A DNA stretch of 64,000 bases. It comes from an uncultured Pseudomonadales bacterium. Its GTDB lineage: Bacteria; Pseudomonadota; Gammaproteobacteria; Pseudomonadales; Porticoccaceae. A program made the translations under genes and the position numbers. Under the pieces are notes generated by a model. It had not been told where the DNA came from and did no database searches. It saw only the letters and a program-made list of their open reading frames with translations. The DNA lies in contig CALSQH010000003.1 in NCBI GenBank assembly GCA_943788445.1, positions 620,001-684,000 on the forward strand. The letters are read 5' to 3'. Numbering within the stretch: the first letter of the stretch is position 1; every line of letters begins with the position of its first letter. Positions 33,537 through 43,377 of this stretch are shown piece after piece.

Positions 33537-34706
33537 CTAATATTCATCGTTATTATTGTTGGGTATTGCTTCACAAAGAGGCTGCATATAATACTTTTTA
33601 TCGTCATCACTATCATCGGTATCAGCACCGATATTAGCCTCATCTTGATCATCTGATGAACTTCTGAATAGTAACGTTTGAACCCCAGCCGGTACAACCG
33701 TTATCTCACGACTTATTACCGTTGGGGAGCCTCTCCTAAGGCGACGCATTATACTTTTTACTTGAAGCCTTGACTGCCCCAATGTGACTTCGAGATTTAA
33801 CTGAAAAAATGCTGTTTTAACATCGACAAGCCCTATGGGCCAGCGTAACTTAATCTGAGGCTCACCAATCATTAAATACTGGTTGATCTCTGCGTAAAAT
33901 TCATTAGTAGTGTAAAAGGGCCGACCAGCGACAACAATATCGACAAATTCCATACCCATATCGTCACTGAGGGCATGCAACATTTCTACTGATGCGGTAT
34001 TTATGTTAACCGCGGTAACTGCTGGCAATGCGGTTATCCAAGGGGACAATCTCTGCACATCTCTTAAGCTATAACCCGCCATTGCGGCTAATTCGCCTGA
34101 ATCAGCGATCATATTATTATGCGGGAAACGTGGCGGTTCATAAATACTGTACTCAGCTCTTTCCGCACCAGATGGCGTAATCGTTGAGTCATCCTTATCG
34201 AGCCAATCAATAATCACTGCAGCTTTAGAGGGGTCCGTCATGTAATCCAACTGGACAAGCAGATTTTCCCATACCCGAGCGTGACCAAATGCTGTACCGT
34301 TAATTTCTTTATTTAACGAGGATATTGTGTACGAACTGAGGCTGTTTAGATTAAAGCGTGACTGTAAATCGGTAATACAACCCGCAACAGTACCGCCATC
34401 TACGGGTAAAAATGGTATCGCCTGCGCCCAATCTTCCTCAAAATGGTCCGACCGAACCTCGTCATTCTCAGCTGAAAGTAAATCTCTCGCCCAGCTCTCT
34501 GCACTGATAGCTAACAAAAGGGCCTGGTCGCTGTGGAGGGATCCAGCTGCCTGAGAAACCTCTATCTGATGTCGGTAGAAAATATTGCCCAGTATAATGG
34601 TGACTGCGAGGGTAAGTATAAGCGTCGCCAAAAGCGCGACCCCGCGCTGACGAGAGCGGCTCTCTGTAGTGGTGGTCGAGATAGTCCTAGACGGGTTATT
34701 CTTCAT
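33537..34706 (-). CDS. gspK: Type II secretion minor pseudopilin GspK
   Basis: I start this at the ATG at 34706-34704, giving 389 residues and only an 11-nt overlap with gspJ; an upstream in-frame start at 34736 is possible. The leader ends SRQRG and is followed by VALLATLILTLAV, a prepilin site that lacks the Glu at +5, as is normal for GspK. GspK caps the pseudopilus with GspI and GspJ. A Ser/Asp-rich acidic stretch (SSDDQDEANIGADTDDSDDD) lies near the C-terminus, followed by KKYY and an Asn-rich tail. Confidence 0.88.
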   Translation of the reverse strand: MKNNPSRTISTTTTESRSRQRGVALLATLILTLAVTIILGNIFYRHQIEVSQAAGSLHSDQALLLAISAESWARDLLSAENDEVRSDHFEEDWAQAIPFLPVDGGTVAGCITDLQSRFNLNSLSSYTISSLNKEINGTAFGHARVWENLLVQLDYMTDPSKAAVIIDWLDKDDSTITPSGAERAEYSIYEPPRFPHNNMIADSGELAAMAGYSLRDVQRLSPWITALPAVTAVNINTASVEMLHALSDDMGMEFVDIVVAGRPFYTTNEFYAEINQYLMIGEPQIKLRWPIGLVDVKTAFFQLNLEVTLGQSRLQVKSIMRRLRRGSPTVISREITVVPAGVQTLLFRSSSDDQDEANIGADTDDSDDDKKYYMQPLCEAIPNNNNDEY

Positions 34707-35490
34707 CTTCAGCACCAGACTCGCCCTCGTTATCATCCTCTGATTCTTCCTCTAGGCCAGCCTCTAAATCCGCTATGTCCACATCTTCATCATCATTAGA
34801 GCCAGAATCCGAATAAATTCGCCCCGCTTTCGGATCAAAAGCCAACCCTGGGATTAATCGAGTAGTTTCCGAACCATTAAGCATAACAATGGTAATACGA
34901 ATCATTCTTGGCAAACTGAGCTGGCTATGGGTTTCATTGAGTGGCGGCCAGCTAGGTACAAAAACACCTCCGCGAGACAACTGTTCAATTTCCACATTTT
35001 CAACATTGTTAAGCAGTATCATTCGATTGCCATCATTGTTGAGAGATGTTGCAGTAATTGGCCAAGAGCGTCGCTCCAGCTGGTCATTTGAATTAAGGCT
35101 ATATTCGATACGGGTTACGCCGGTGGGATTGTATCCAGTTAAGGGTCCACCTCCGCGACTAAAACGCAGGCCAAATTGATCTGGATTGGTTAAATAAGCG
35201 GGCTCTTTGGAACCTAAGCCATCTGCAAACGTTCGCGGCCGCAGGTGAAATAAATCACGATTAATAATCTGCCAAGCTCGGTGCAACTGCGCTTCATCAG
35301 AAAGATTGCTTAAGCTGCGCTGGTTAGCGCCCAAGATTACATCTACAGCCTGATAGGACATGACGGACATAACCGCCAACAACAGCAGAGAGACGACCGC
35401 CTCAACAAGAGTAAAGCCAGACTGTCTTGCGACAGTACTTTTTGAATTTCTGGACGGTTTCACAATACCAAAGGTTGATTTTTTCGTCAT
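34696..35490 (-). CDS. gspJ: Type II secretion minor pseudopilin GspJ with acidic tail
   Basis: The 264-residue protein has a prepilin leader with cleavage site SG/FTLVEAVVSLLLL (near residue 25) and the expected GspJ globular domain. From about residue 227 to the end there is an extra 38-residue tail in which 20 residues are Asp or Glu and none is Lys or Arg. GspJ sits in the pseudopilus tip with GspI and GspK. The tail is longer than in typical GspJ. It overlaps gspI by 4 nt. Confidence 0.88.
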   Translation of the reverse strand: MTKKSTFGIVKPSRNSKSTVARQSGFTLVEAVVSLLLLAVMSVMSYQAVDVILGANQRSLSNLSDEAQLHRAWQIINRDLFHLRPRTFADGLGSKEPAYLTNPDQFGLRFSRGGGPLTGYNPTGVTRIEYSLNSNDQLERRSWPITATSLNNDGNRMILLNNVENVEIEQLSRGGVFVPSWPPLNETHSQLSLPRMIRITIVMLNGSETTRLIPGLAFDPKAGRIYSDSGSNDDEDVDIADLEAGLEEESEDDNEGESGAEDEE

Positions 35491-35891
35491 CGTTTTTTTA
35501 CGACCAGATAAACAAATAACCCAGCACTCTTCCGGTCGCTATCAGGCAATCCGACATCTACTTGGTAGCGATAGAGATCATTACCCATTGCCTCTTTGAC
35601 TTCTAACTCCCATCGCCAATCCTGACCACCTTGAGTATCTATACCTTTAACTGATCGCTTAGACTTCTGATTTTTCTCAGTCCACTTCTCGGCGTCTTGA
35701 TAATGCTCCACAAGATGATTCCAAGACACCTGCGCCGAGTAAAACTGCTGACGGAGACGCACCCGCTCATCTGCGTACTGCTGGACCATATACAGCGCAC
35801 TACCCATAACCCAGCCGAGAATGGTCAGGGCGACGGCAACTTCAATAAGCGTAAAGCCCGCCGCACGGCGGGAACCCATAGAGGACATCAC
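35487..35891 (-). CDS. gspI: Type II secretion minor pseudopilin GspI
   Basis: The 134-residue protein has prepilin cleavage at AAG/FTLIEVAVALTIL (near residue 12), with Glu at +5, and typical GspI size. It nucleates the pseudopilus tip. Its start overlaps gspH by 4 nt and its stop overlaps gspJ by 4 nt, so the tip proteins are made in fixed order. Confidence 0.88.
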   Translation of the reverse strand: MMSSMGSRRAAGFTLIEVAVALTILGWVMGSALYMVQQYADERVRLRQQFYSAQVSWNHLVEHYQDAEKWTEKNQKSKRSVKGIDTQGGQDWRWELEVKEAMGNDLYRYQVDVGLPDSDRKSAGLFVYLVVKKR

Positions 35892-36427
35892 TCAGCTACC
35901 CTCACCATAGACATTGATGCAATCTCTTCATCCCAGCGGTACTTAAAGGTTAAGGGGCTTGAATCGAAGGTCAGAATCATCTCCGCTTTAGGCTCCATAT
36001 ACCCATCGGGCATTAAAGCTATCACTGGAACCAGAGAATCTTCGTCCTCATCTCTGGATTCATCGTCGTAATCGGGACTTGTAGACACAACCCACTCAAT
36101 TCGAGCACCCTTTTCCATAGAAAAAGGTTCGGGATATGTAACCGGAAACCAATATTGGCGGTAGTAGGCAACGACCTGCAAGGCCCGCACCTCTTTTTCT
36201 GCCTCATCTGGATTGCCCATAACACCGTACGGAACTGCTTCCAATGCCGCCTGATCAGACAGCTGATTTAGCCAGACAAGTAAGTTGTCAGCCTGACTCT
36301 TAAAGCGGCGGTCAAAGGCTTGATTGATGGCAAATAGACTCATCGCAGAGATGGTGGCTAAAATAATAACAACCACGCTGATCTCTATTAGTGTAAAACC
36401 GCTCTGACGGCTACGCGACTGTCTCAT
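35888..36427 (-). CDS. gspH: Type II secretion minor pseudopilin GspH
   Basis: The 179-residue protein has prepilin cleavage at QSG/FTLIEISVVVIIL (near residue 10), with Glu at +5. The C-terminal half carries an acidic insert YDDESRDEDEDS (about 124-135) before a predicted strand. It probably links the major pseudopilus to the tip complex. Confidence 0.87.
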   Translation of the reverse strand: MRQSRSRQSGFTLIEISVVVIILATISAMSLFAINQAFDRRFKSQADNLLVWLNQLSDQAALEAVPYGVMGNPDEAEKEVRALQVVAYYRQYWFPVTYPEPFSMEKGARIEWVVSTSPDYDDESRDEDEDSLVPVIALMPDGYMEPKAEMILTFDSSPLTFKYRWDEEIASMSMVRVAE

Positions 36428-36505
36428 TTTACTTAACCATTTTTTGGGTGCTGGTGGTGATGTAACTGTTTAAATCGAGGGCTACTGAAATTAAGAGCGC
36501 GACTA

Positions 36506-36931
36506 TTACTTAATATTCCAATTACCCCAATCTGCATTAGAGCCTTCACCGCCCGCTTGGTTATCAACACCGAGCGTATAAATATCTACTTCTTTTCCGC
36601 GACGACCAGGATTTTCATAATTGTAAGGCTGACCCCAAGGATCAACGGGCGCTTTTTCCAAATAGGGTCCGCCCCAATTATCCTGTCCACCAGGATTTGT
36701 AATCAACGCCTCTAAACCTTGGCTTGAGGTAGGGTAACGATAGTTATCTAAACGATAGAATTTAAGCGCACCCTCAATTACACGAATATCCTGTGCAACA
36801 CGCGTCTGCTCAGCCTGCTGTACCTTTTTAAACAACGTCGGCCCAATCATTGCACCCAAAAGCGCAATAACCACTACCACAACCATCATTTCGATCAGCG
36901 TAAAACCCGCCTGCTTTTTATTAACGACCAT
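36506..36931 (-). CDS. gspG: Type II secretion major pseudopilin GspG
   Basis: The 141-residue protein has prepilin cleavage at QAG/FTLIEMMVVVVVIALLG (near residue 8) and the conserved C-terminal part with YRLDNYRYPTSSQGLEALI and WGGPYLEKAPVDPWGQPY, which forms the calcium-binding loop of GspG. It polymerises into the piston-like pseudopilus. It is set off from gspF by 111 nt containing a small hairpin (36979-36995) and from gspH by 78 nt, so its message may be separately processed. Confidence 0.95.
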   Translation of the reverse strand: MVVNKKQAGFTLIEMMVVVVVIALLGAMIGPTLFKKVQQAEQTRVAQDIRVIEGALKFYRLDNYRYPTSSQGLEALITNPGGQDNWGGPYLEKAPVDPWGQPYNYENPGRRGKEVDIYTLGVDNQAGGEGSNADWGNWNIK

Positions 36932-37042
36932 TTATTACACCCTAAAAAGTTATCTATACATATTTAAAATTATCAGCTGAGATTTTAATAATCTCTTTAG
37001 CCTCGCCTAGCGAATCATGGAGAAAAACAGCTTCCACAACCA

Positions 37043-38251
37043 TCAAATCATATTGTTCATATCCATAATCGGCAGCATCACCGCCGCCACTACAGACAAA
37101 ATTATCATTCCCATAAAAATAATCAATATTGGATTCATCAACTTCAGAAACACTTCAACAGCATTATTAAGTCGCAGTGAATAATACTCCGAGACCCGTA
37201 TAAGCATTTTATCCAACTCACTTGAAGCCTCACCACTACCGACCATATGCACGAGGAAGCCACTGCCCACCGAGCTATCTTGCAGGGCTTTTTGCATACT
37301 GCTGCCCTGGCGCATCGCCTCGGTAACAGCTTCCATCTTTCGACGAAGATATAAGTTACTCACCACGGATGAAGAAATCTTTAGCGCCGCAAGAGCAGGG
37401 ACACCATTATTCAACAGTACGCCAAGACTGCGCGACCAGTCGGCAATATTGGCCATGCGTATCCAGCGCCCCATCCCCGGCATAGAGAGCATCATGGCAT
37501 GCCAGCGCTCTTTTCTCTGAGGGTTTTTCATCGCCTGAACAAACAGCGCAAATAGCCCGAATACTGCAATCAGTACGAACAATCCATAGCTTTGCGTAAA
37601 CTCACTCACATTGATAACAATTCGTGTAACAAGCGGCAATTCACGATTTGAGCTGGCAAAGATGGCAGTGATTTTTGGAACTACCCAAACCATCATAATC
37701 GCCACAACTATAATAGAGGTGCTAATTAGCGTCGCTGGGTAGATCATCGCGCGACTAATCGTCTTGCGATTTTCCTCACTGGTTTCAATATCTTCAGCGA
37801 GCCGCATCAGCACTTCATGTAAATGCCCACTTTCCTCACCAACACTGATGCCGGCAATAACGCTTTCTGGGATTTTATAGGGTGATCGACGCAGGGCCTC
37901 AGAAAAACTTCGACCCTCGGTAATTTCACTGCGCCAGCTCTGCAACATTCGGCGCTGTTTCTCGGTTTCCGCCTGCTCAATAGTCATTCTAAGGGCATCT
38001 TCGAGGGGTAATCCGGATTGAATAAGAATCGCCTGCTGCTGAAGCAGAAGCGATAAATCAAAATTATTCACGCGCGCTTCGCGGCCGCCACTACTCGCAG
38101 CCTTGGATAAGGTGTTAACTTCTTTGACCTCTGAAGGCAGCAACTCTTTCTCTTTTAATAAGCGCCGTGCGTGGCGTTCGGAGTCAGCCGTAATCACTCC
38201 ACTCACCTTTTTTCCGGAGCGGTCATACGCGATATAGTCGAAGGCAGCCAT
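37043..38251 (-). CDS. gspF: Type II secretion inner-membrane platform protein GspF
   Basis: The 402-residue protein has two T2SSF repeats (about 70-190 and 275-395), three membrane segments, and the opening AFDYIAYDRSGKKVSGVI. It is the polytopic platform protein that works with GspE to add pseudopilin subunits. It starts 2 nt after the gspE stop. Confidence 0.94.
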   Translation of the reverse strand: MAAFDYIAYDRSGKKVSGVITADSERHARRLLKEKELLPSEVKEVNTLSKAASSGGREARVNNFDLSLLLQQQAILIQSGLPLEDALRMTIEQAETEKQRRMLQSWRSEITEGRSFSEALRRSPYKIPESVIAGISVGEESGHLHEVLMRLAEDIETSEENRKTISRAMIYPATLISTSIIVVAIMMVWVVPKITAIFASSNRELPLVTRIVINVSEFTQSYGLFVLIAVFGLFALFVQAMKNPQRKERWHAMMLSMPGMGRWIRMANIADWSRSLGVLLNNGVPALAALKISSSVVSNLYLRRKMEAVTEAMRQGSSMQKALQDSSVGSGFLVHMVGSGEASSELDKMLIRVSEYYSLRLNNAVEVFLKLMNPILIIFMGMIILSVVAAVMLPIMDMNNMI

Positions 38252-38253
38252 AG

Positions 38254-39718
38254 TTATACGCTAGTCACGCGAAGAACTTCTTCGACAGTGGTAACACCCT
38301 CACGCACCAGATCAAAACCGGCATCACGGATGCTTGGCACAGTGCGACGAATCAATCTCTCAAGCTCAAGCTCACCGGCATTCTCATGAATCAACGTCTG
38401 CAGCTCAGCATCTACAGAGACCAACTCAAAGAGCGCCTGACGTCCGGCAAAGCCCGTATTGTTACATTCTGAACAACCACGGGATTGATACATCTCGGCG
38501 CCCTCGGGCAACTTCAACAGGTTGCGGTTAAATTCATTTGGCCGAACCTTTTCACGACACTCGGTGCAAAGTTTACGCACCAGCCGCTGGGAAGCGATTC
38601 CGCGCACGGTGGATGCCAGCAAGAAACTGTCGACACCCAAATCTTGTAATCTTGTAATCGCGCCAGCGGCGGTATTGGTATGCAGCGTCGAAAGAACTAA
38701 GTGACCGGTCAAACTGGCCTGCGTTGCAATCTCGGCGGTTTCACCATCGCGAATCTCACCGATCAAAATCACATCGGGATCCTGGCGCAAAATGGCGCGC
38801 AGACCACGAGCGAAGGTCATACCGGCACGCAGATTAATCTGCGTCTGGCTGATACCGGGAAGATCGTATTCCACGGGATCCTCTACGGTCATAATATTGC
38901 GCTGCTGACGATCCATCTGCTGGAGGGCTGAATAAAGAGTTGTGGTTTTACCTGAACCTGTAGGGCCTGTTACCAAAATAATTCCGTGGGGCCTAGAAAT
39001 AAGATCGAGCAACTGCTCTTTGGTTTTCTCAGGCATGCCCAAATCACTGGTCTGCTGCTTTCCGGTATCCTTATCTAGAACCCGCATAACCACTCGCTCA
39101 CCATGACTTGAAGGCATAGTGGATACACGCAAATCAATACTGCGCCCACCGAGGCGGACGGCCATGCGTCCATCCTGCGGCAGGCGTCGCTCGGCAATAT
39201 CAAGCTTTGACATAACTTTAATGCGCGAAATTAACAGCGGCGCAATCTGAATAGATGGGGTCAAGTACTGTGCGCAATACGCCGTCGAGACGAAAGCGAA
39301 CCAGCGCTTCTTTTTCGTAGGGCTCGATATGAATATCCGAAGCGCTTTCTTTTAATGACTCGGCAATAACTGCATTTAACAAGCGCACTATAGGCGCATC
39401 GTTCTCAGCGTCGAGCAGATCACCCGCCTCCTCAAGCTCCGCTGCCGCAGATTCGAGGTCGACAAAATCTTGTATATTTGCCATTACCGCTTCAGAGGAA
39501 TTCTGCTTGCCACTGTAGAGCTGGCTAAGCATCGCATCAAAGTCTTCATCAGCTACGCTGCGAATATTCAGGTCGCTACTAGCCATTCTACTGACTTCAG
39601 CAATCGCCCAATCCGGCGCATCAGGACCCAACAGAAGATCACCATCGGTACCGCTAAGCAGTACGCGGTTTGCGCGAGCAAACTCATACGGAAGCAAATC
39701 AAGCGCTTCTTGAGTCAT
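38254..39718 (-). CDS. gspE: Type II secretion ATPase GspE, interrupted by an apparent 1-nt frameshift
   Basis: Two overlapping reading frames together make one GspE. The first (39718 to 39218) holds the N-terminal domain to [15 protein letters not shown]; the second continues [22 protein letters not shown] to the end (38254). Removing one base from the C run at 39257-39260 restores a continuous protein of about 487 residues, the normal length, with no gap against the family pattern. The second part has Walker [11 protein letters not shown], Walker [15 protein letters not shown] and zinc cysteines CTEC and CSEC. The ATG at 39718 is favoured by AGAGG seven nt upstream. This may be a sequencing error, a true mutation or recoding. 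GspE powers pseudopilus assembly. Confidence 0.88.
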
Positions 39719-39776
39719 ACATACCTCTAACAATCATTACTTCCACCACCCCGAAAACTCTCGCTTAAAAGCCTAA

Positions 39777-39803
39777 ATCATATCACAGCCAAACTTTAGG
39801 CAA
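39777..39803 (-). promoter_or_regulatory. Candidate promoter for the gsp operon
   Basis: On the minus strand TTGCCT (39803-39798) precedes, by 15 nt, an extended -10 TGATATGAT (39785-39777). Transcription would start about 50 nt before the gspE ATG. The spacer is short, but the TGn extension can compensate. The same segment holds an inverted GCCTAAA/TTTAGGC pair. Confidence 0.35.
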
Positions 39804-39868
39804 CCGCTGTGTGACTAACGTTACAGGCTTCTATTAAAAACCGTAATCAACACAGATATTTTATTATT

Positions 39869-40213
39869 TTATTCTTTAATCGGTTTTGCACCGGCCATTG
39901 AAGGAAATGGAAACGGACGAACATTGCCAACAGCGGCACCGCTAACTTCGGTAACCTTGCAGGCACCCTCTTTTTCCACCTCATCAATACGCACCACAGA
40001 CTGCATGGGTATAAAGCTGCGCTTGACGCCTGAAAACTCATTTTTTAATTTTTCTTCAGCAGGGTCGACAATCATTTGTGAGCGCTCACCGAAGACAAAC
40101 TCCTCAACCTCAATAAAGCCCCAAAGATCACTCTGGAAGACATGCTGAGCGTAAATCTCATAGACTTCCTGCTGATTAAAAAAGGTGATTCGGTAAATTG
40201 GTTCGCTAGACAT
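39869..40213 (-). CDS. DUF1820 family protein
   Basis: The 114-residue soluble protein has IYRITFFNQQEVYEIYAQHVFQSDLWGFIEVEEFVFGERS near its start, the characteristic block of the uncharacterised DUF1820 family found in gammaproteobacteria. It is mainly beta strand with no export signal. I use the ATG at 40213 rather than the adjacent upstream TTG. It is divergent from miaB and lies upstream of the gsp operon on the same strand. Function unknown. Confidence 0.78.
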   Translation of the reverse strand: MSSEPIYRITFFNQQEVYEIYAQHVFQSDLWGFIEVEEFVFGERSQMIVDPAEEKLKNEFSGVKRSFIPMQSVVRIDEVEKEGACKVTEVSGAAVGNVRPFPFPSMAGAKPIKE

Positions 40214-40353
40214 CAAAGTTCACACAATCTGCTGCTGTTAAAGGGCGGCAATAATAGCACAACAACTGCTTATATCACTGCTTTATGTTGCGAATTAGAT
40301 GGGCACAGCTATAATGCGATGCCTCAACATTTGATCAAAGATTAACCAACCCG

Positions 40354-41691
40354 ATGACATCGAAACCTGTAAAGAAATTGCATATCGTCACCCATGGCTG
40401 CCAGATGAATGAGTACGATTCCGCACGCATGCGCGACCTGCTCGGTGACAGTCATCAGATGGTCGCTACCGATGACCCAAAAGATGCGGACGTTATCTTG
40501 CTCAACACCTGTTCAATACGAGAAAAAGCGCAAGAAAAAGTCTTTCACCAGCTCGGGCGCTGGAAACATTTAAAAGAGTCAAATCCAGATCTAGTCATTG
40601 GTGTCGGCGGCTGCGTGGCAAGCCAGGAAGGCGCAGCTATCGCCAAGCGCGCACCCTTTGTCGACCTGGTCTTTGGCCCTCAAACCCTGCACCGTCTGCC
40701 GGAAATGATGGAAACGCGCAAGACCGACGGCACAGTTGTAGTGGATATCAGTTTTCCAGAAATTGAAAAATTCGACCGCCTACCAACACCCGAGGCCGAC
40801 GGCGTTTCAGCCTTTGTATCTATTATGGAAGGCTGCTCAAAGTACTGTTCGTTCTGTGTAGTCCCCTACACAAGAGGCGAAGAAGTCAGCCGACCAATGG
40901 CAGATGTGCTTGCCGAAATTAACGCCCTCGCAGAACAGGGCGTGCGTGAAGTTAATTTGTTGGGCCAAAATGTAAATGCCTATCGTGGCGATATGCCCGA
41001 TGGCTCGATCTGCGATTTTGCCGAACTGCTTCCCTATGTGGCGGGCATTCAAGGTATTGATAGGATTCGCTACACCACATCGCATCCGGTGGAATTCTCC
41101 GACCGTTTGATTGAAGCCTATGCACAGGTTCCAGAATTGGTCAGCCACCTCCACCTTCCGGTACAGAGCGGTTCCGACCGAATACTAATGGCTATGAAGC
41201 GCGGCCATACAGCCATCGAATACAAATCGAAGATTCGTCGACTGCGGGAAATCAGACCCGATATCAGCATTTCTTCAGATTTTATCATTGGCTTTCCCAA
41301 TGAAACCGAAGACGACTTTGCCGCCACTATGAAGCTAATCAATGATATTGGCTTCGACTCTTCCTTTAGCTTTATCTACAGCGCCAGACCCGGAACTCCC
41401 GCTGCAGATCTGCCGGATAACACACCGGAAACCGTCAAAAAACAACGCCTTAAAATTCTTCAGGATCGCATTCTGCAAAGTGCCGCCGAAATAAGCCGCC
41501 GCATGGTTGGCAACCAAGAAACTCTATTGGTAACGGGCATCTCAAAGAAAGATCCGGGGCAGCTCCAAGGGCGCACAGAAAACAATCGCGTGGTTAACTT
41601 TCGCAGCAACGACCACGGCTTGATTGGCCAGTTTGCCAACGTATCCATCACCGAGGCTCTACCCAATTCTCTGCGCGGCGATCTAATCTAG
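40354..41691 (+). CDS. miaB: tRNA-2-methylthio-N6-dimethylallyladenosine synthase MiaB
   Basis: The 445-residue protein has the N-terminal MTTase domain with three cluster cysteines (in [22 protein letters not shown] and GVGGCVAS), the radical-SAM core with CSKYCSFC in [20 protein letters not shown] (about 155-174), and a C-terminal TRAM domain (about 378-440). It adds the methylthio group to i6A37 of tRNAs reading U-starting codons. It leads a housekeeping run with phoH, ybeY, corC and lnt, as in many gammaproteobacteria. Confidence 0.96.
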   Translation: MTSKPVKKLHIVTHGCQMNEYDSARMRDLLGDSHQMVATDDPKDADVILLNTCSIREKAQEKVFHQLGRWKHLKESNPDLVIGVGGCVASQEGAAIAKRAPFVDLVFGPQTLHRLPEMMETRKTDGTVVVDISFPEIEKFDRLPTPEADGVSAFVSIMEGCSKYCSFCVVPYTRGEEVSRPMADVLAEINALAEQGVREVNLLGQNVNAYRGDMPDGSICDFAELLPYVAGIQGIDRIRYTTSHPVEFSDRLIEAYAQVPELVSHLHLPVQSGSDRILMAMKRGHTAIEYKSKIRRLREIRPDISISSDFIIGFPNETEDDFAATMKLINDIGFDSSFSFIYSARPGTPAADLPDNTPETVKKQRLKILQDRILQSAAEISRRMVGNQETLLVTGISKKDPGQLQGRTENNRVVNFRSNDHGLIGQFANVSITEALPNSLRGDLI

Positions 41692-41824
41692 CCAATCTGG
41701 TTATACGCTATTATTTTAAGCAGCCGTTTTCTTATAATATCTGTGTAATAAAAAGAGTTTACGCTCTTCTGCAGAACGCGCTATGCTTGCATAACTACAA
41801 CCGACAACGGATCATAAGCACTCA

Positions 41825-42871
41825 TTGAAAAGATTGGATAGCCAAGCATCTGCCTCTAGCATCACTCTCGAGCCCAACGACGCTCGACGCCTTGCATCTC
41901 TCTGCGGTCAATTTGATGAACATCTTCGCTTAATCGAGCAGCGCCTCGACGTTGAAATTCGCTCGCGAGATAATTGCTTCGCGGTCTATGGTAGTGCCTC
42001 CGCAGCTCAATGCGCTACCGAAGTGCTTTACAACCTCTATCAGCAGACGGCTCATTACACCGAACTGACTCCAGAGGAAGTTCACCTCCATTTACAACAT
42101 TCCAGCCAATCATCCAATCGACCAACTAATCAACCAACTAGCAAAGAGGCGCCTATGACGCAAACACCGTCCACCAGCACTTCGCAGCCCGCCGACAACG
42201 TCGAGAGCTTTAGTGTTATCCGCACCAAGAAAGGCAATATCAAGCCTCGCGGTTTAAATCAGCAGCGCTACGTGCGCTCGATTCAAACTCACGACGTTAA
42301 TTTCGGTATTGGTCCTGCGGGCACGGGCAAAACCTATCTGGCCGTTGCCTGTGCGGTTGAAGCTCTACTGCGGGACGAGGTGGAACGAATATTACTGGTG
42401 CGACCGGCGGTGGAAGCTGGCGAAAGACTCGGCTTTTTGCCTGGCGATCTGGCCCAGAAGGTCGACCCCTACCTACGCCCTCTCTACGATGCACTGCACG
42501 AGATGCTCGGCTTTGAGGCTGTAGCCAAACTCCAAGAACGCAACGTCATTGAAATTGCACCCCTCGCCTACATGCGCGGCCGCACATTGAATGGCGCTTA
42601 TATTCTACTCGACGAGAGTCAGAACACGACCCGCGAACAGATGAAAATGTTCCTAACCCGCATCGGCTTTGGCTCAACAGCGGTTATCACCGGCGATATG
42701 TCGCAGGTTGATTTGCCCCGCGGTGTCCAGTCCGGCTTGGTTCACGCCTGTGAAGTGCTCAAAAATGTTGAAGAAGTTAGCTTTACCCACTTCATTTCTC
42801 GCGATGTCGTTCGCCACCCTATTGTTCAAAGTATCGTAGATGCCTATGATGCTCATGAAAAAGACGACTAG
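41825..42871 (+). CDS. ybeZ: PhoH-like ATPase (YbeZ)
   Basis: The 348-residue protein has an N-terminal KH-like part and a P-loop core with [16 protein letters not shown] (about 158-173) and [10 protein letters not shown]. The only suitable start is TTG at 41825, since the nearest upstream ATG runs into a stop. The linker (about 95-135) is Ser/Thr/Gln/Pro-rich. YbeZ works with YbeY in rRNA processing; here the two are adjacent, 19 nt apart. A TATAAT at 41733-41738 in the preceding gap could be the promoter. Confidence 0.9.
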   Translation: MKRLDSQASASSITLEPNDARRLASLCGQFDEHLRLIEQRLDVEIRSRDNCFAVYGSASAAQCATEVLYNLYQQTAHYTELTPEEVHLHLQHSSQSSNRPTNQPTSKEAPMTQTPSTSTSQPADNVESFSVIRTKKGNIKPRGLNQQRYVRSIQTHDVNFGIGPAGTGKTYLAVACAVEALLRDEVERILLVRPAVEAGERLGFLPGDLAQKVDPYLRPLYDALHEMLGFEAVAKLQERNVIEIAPLAYMRGRTLNGAYILLDESQNTTREQMKMFLTRIGFGSTAVITGDMSQVDLPRGVQSGLVHACEVLKNVEEVSFTHFISRDVVRHPIVQSIVDAYDAHEKDD

Positions 42872-42890
42872 GCAACTAAATAGTTAACTA

Positions 42891-43367
42891 ATGAATCTAT
42901 CTATCGACATTCAGAGGGCCTGTCCATCTGAAGAATCCCCCGACGAGGACAGTATTAAGCGCTGGGCCAGCGCTGCAATTCGCGACGAACGGGATATTTC
43001 TGAACTCAACCTGCGCATAGTCGACGAAATCGAAAGCGCCGAGTTCAATCAGCAATACCGCGGAAAATCCGGCGCCACTAACATTCTCAGCTTTCCTTTT
43101 GATGCAGTAACCCCTGAGCCTCTACCAATCCTTGGCGATCTGGTAATTTGCGCACCCGTGGTAAACCGTGAAGCAGCCGAGCAACATAAAACCTTACCGG
43201 CTCACTGGGCACATATTATTGTCCACGGTGTACTGCACCTACTCGGCTATGATCATATTGACGACAACGATGCCGAGCAGATGGAAGCGCTGGAAACAGC
43301 CATTATGCTGAAGTTAGATTTTCCACCCCCTTACGAATCCACACAACAACCTTCACCCGGTCACTAG
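42891..43367 (+). CDS. ybeY: Endoribonuclease YbeY
   Basis: The 158-residue protein has the metal-binding HxxxHxxxxxH motif in HGVLHLLGYDH (about 118-128) and GATNILSFPF, both diagnostic. YbeY is a zinc-dependent single-strand RNase needed for 16S rRNA 3'-end maturation and 70S quality control. It lies between phoH and corC in the conserved order. Confidence 0.95.
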   Translation: MNLSIDIQRACPSEESPDEDSIKRWASAAIRDERDISELNLRIVDEIESAEFNQQYRGKSGATNILSFPFDAVTPEPLPILGDLVICAPVVNREAAEQHKTLPAHWAHIIVHGVLHLLGYDHIDDNDAEQMEALETAIMLKLDFPPPYESTQQPSPGH

Positions 43368-43377
43368 CGAGCGAACA

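Noticed and set aside
38254..39264. Second half of gspE as an independent ATPase gene
   Set aside because: It starts at a TTG without ribosome site, lacks the N-terminal domain, and joins the preceding frame at exactly the family spacing after a one-base change.
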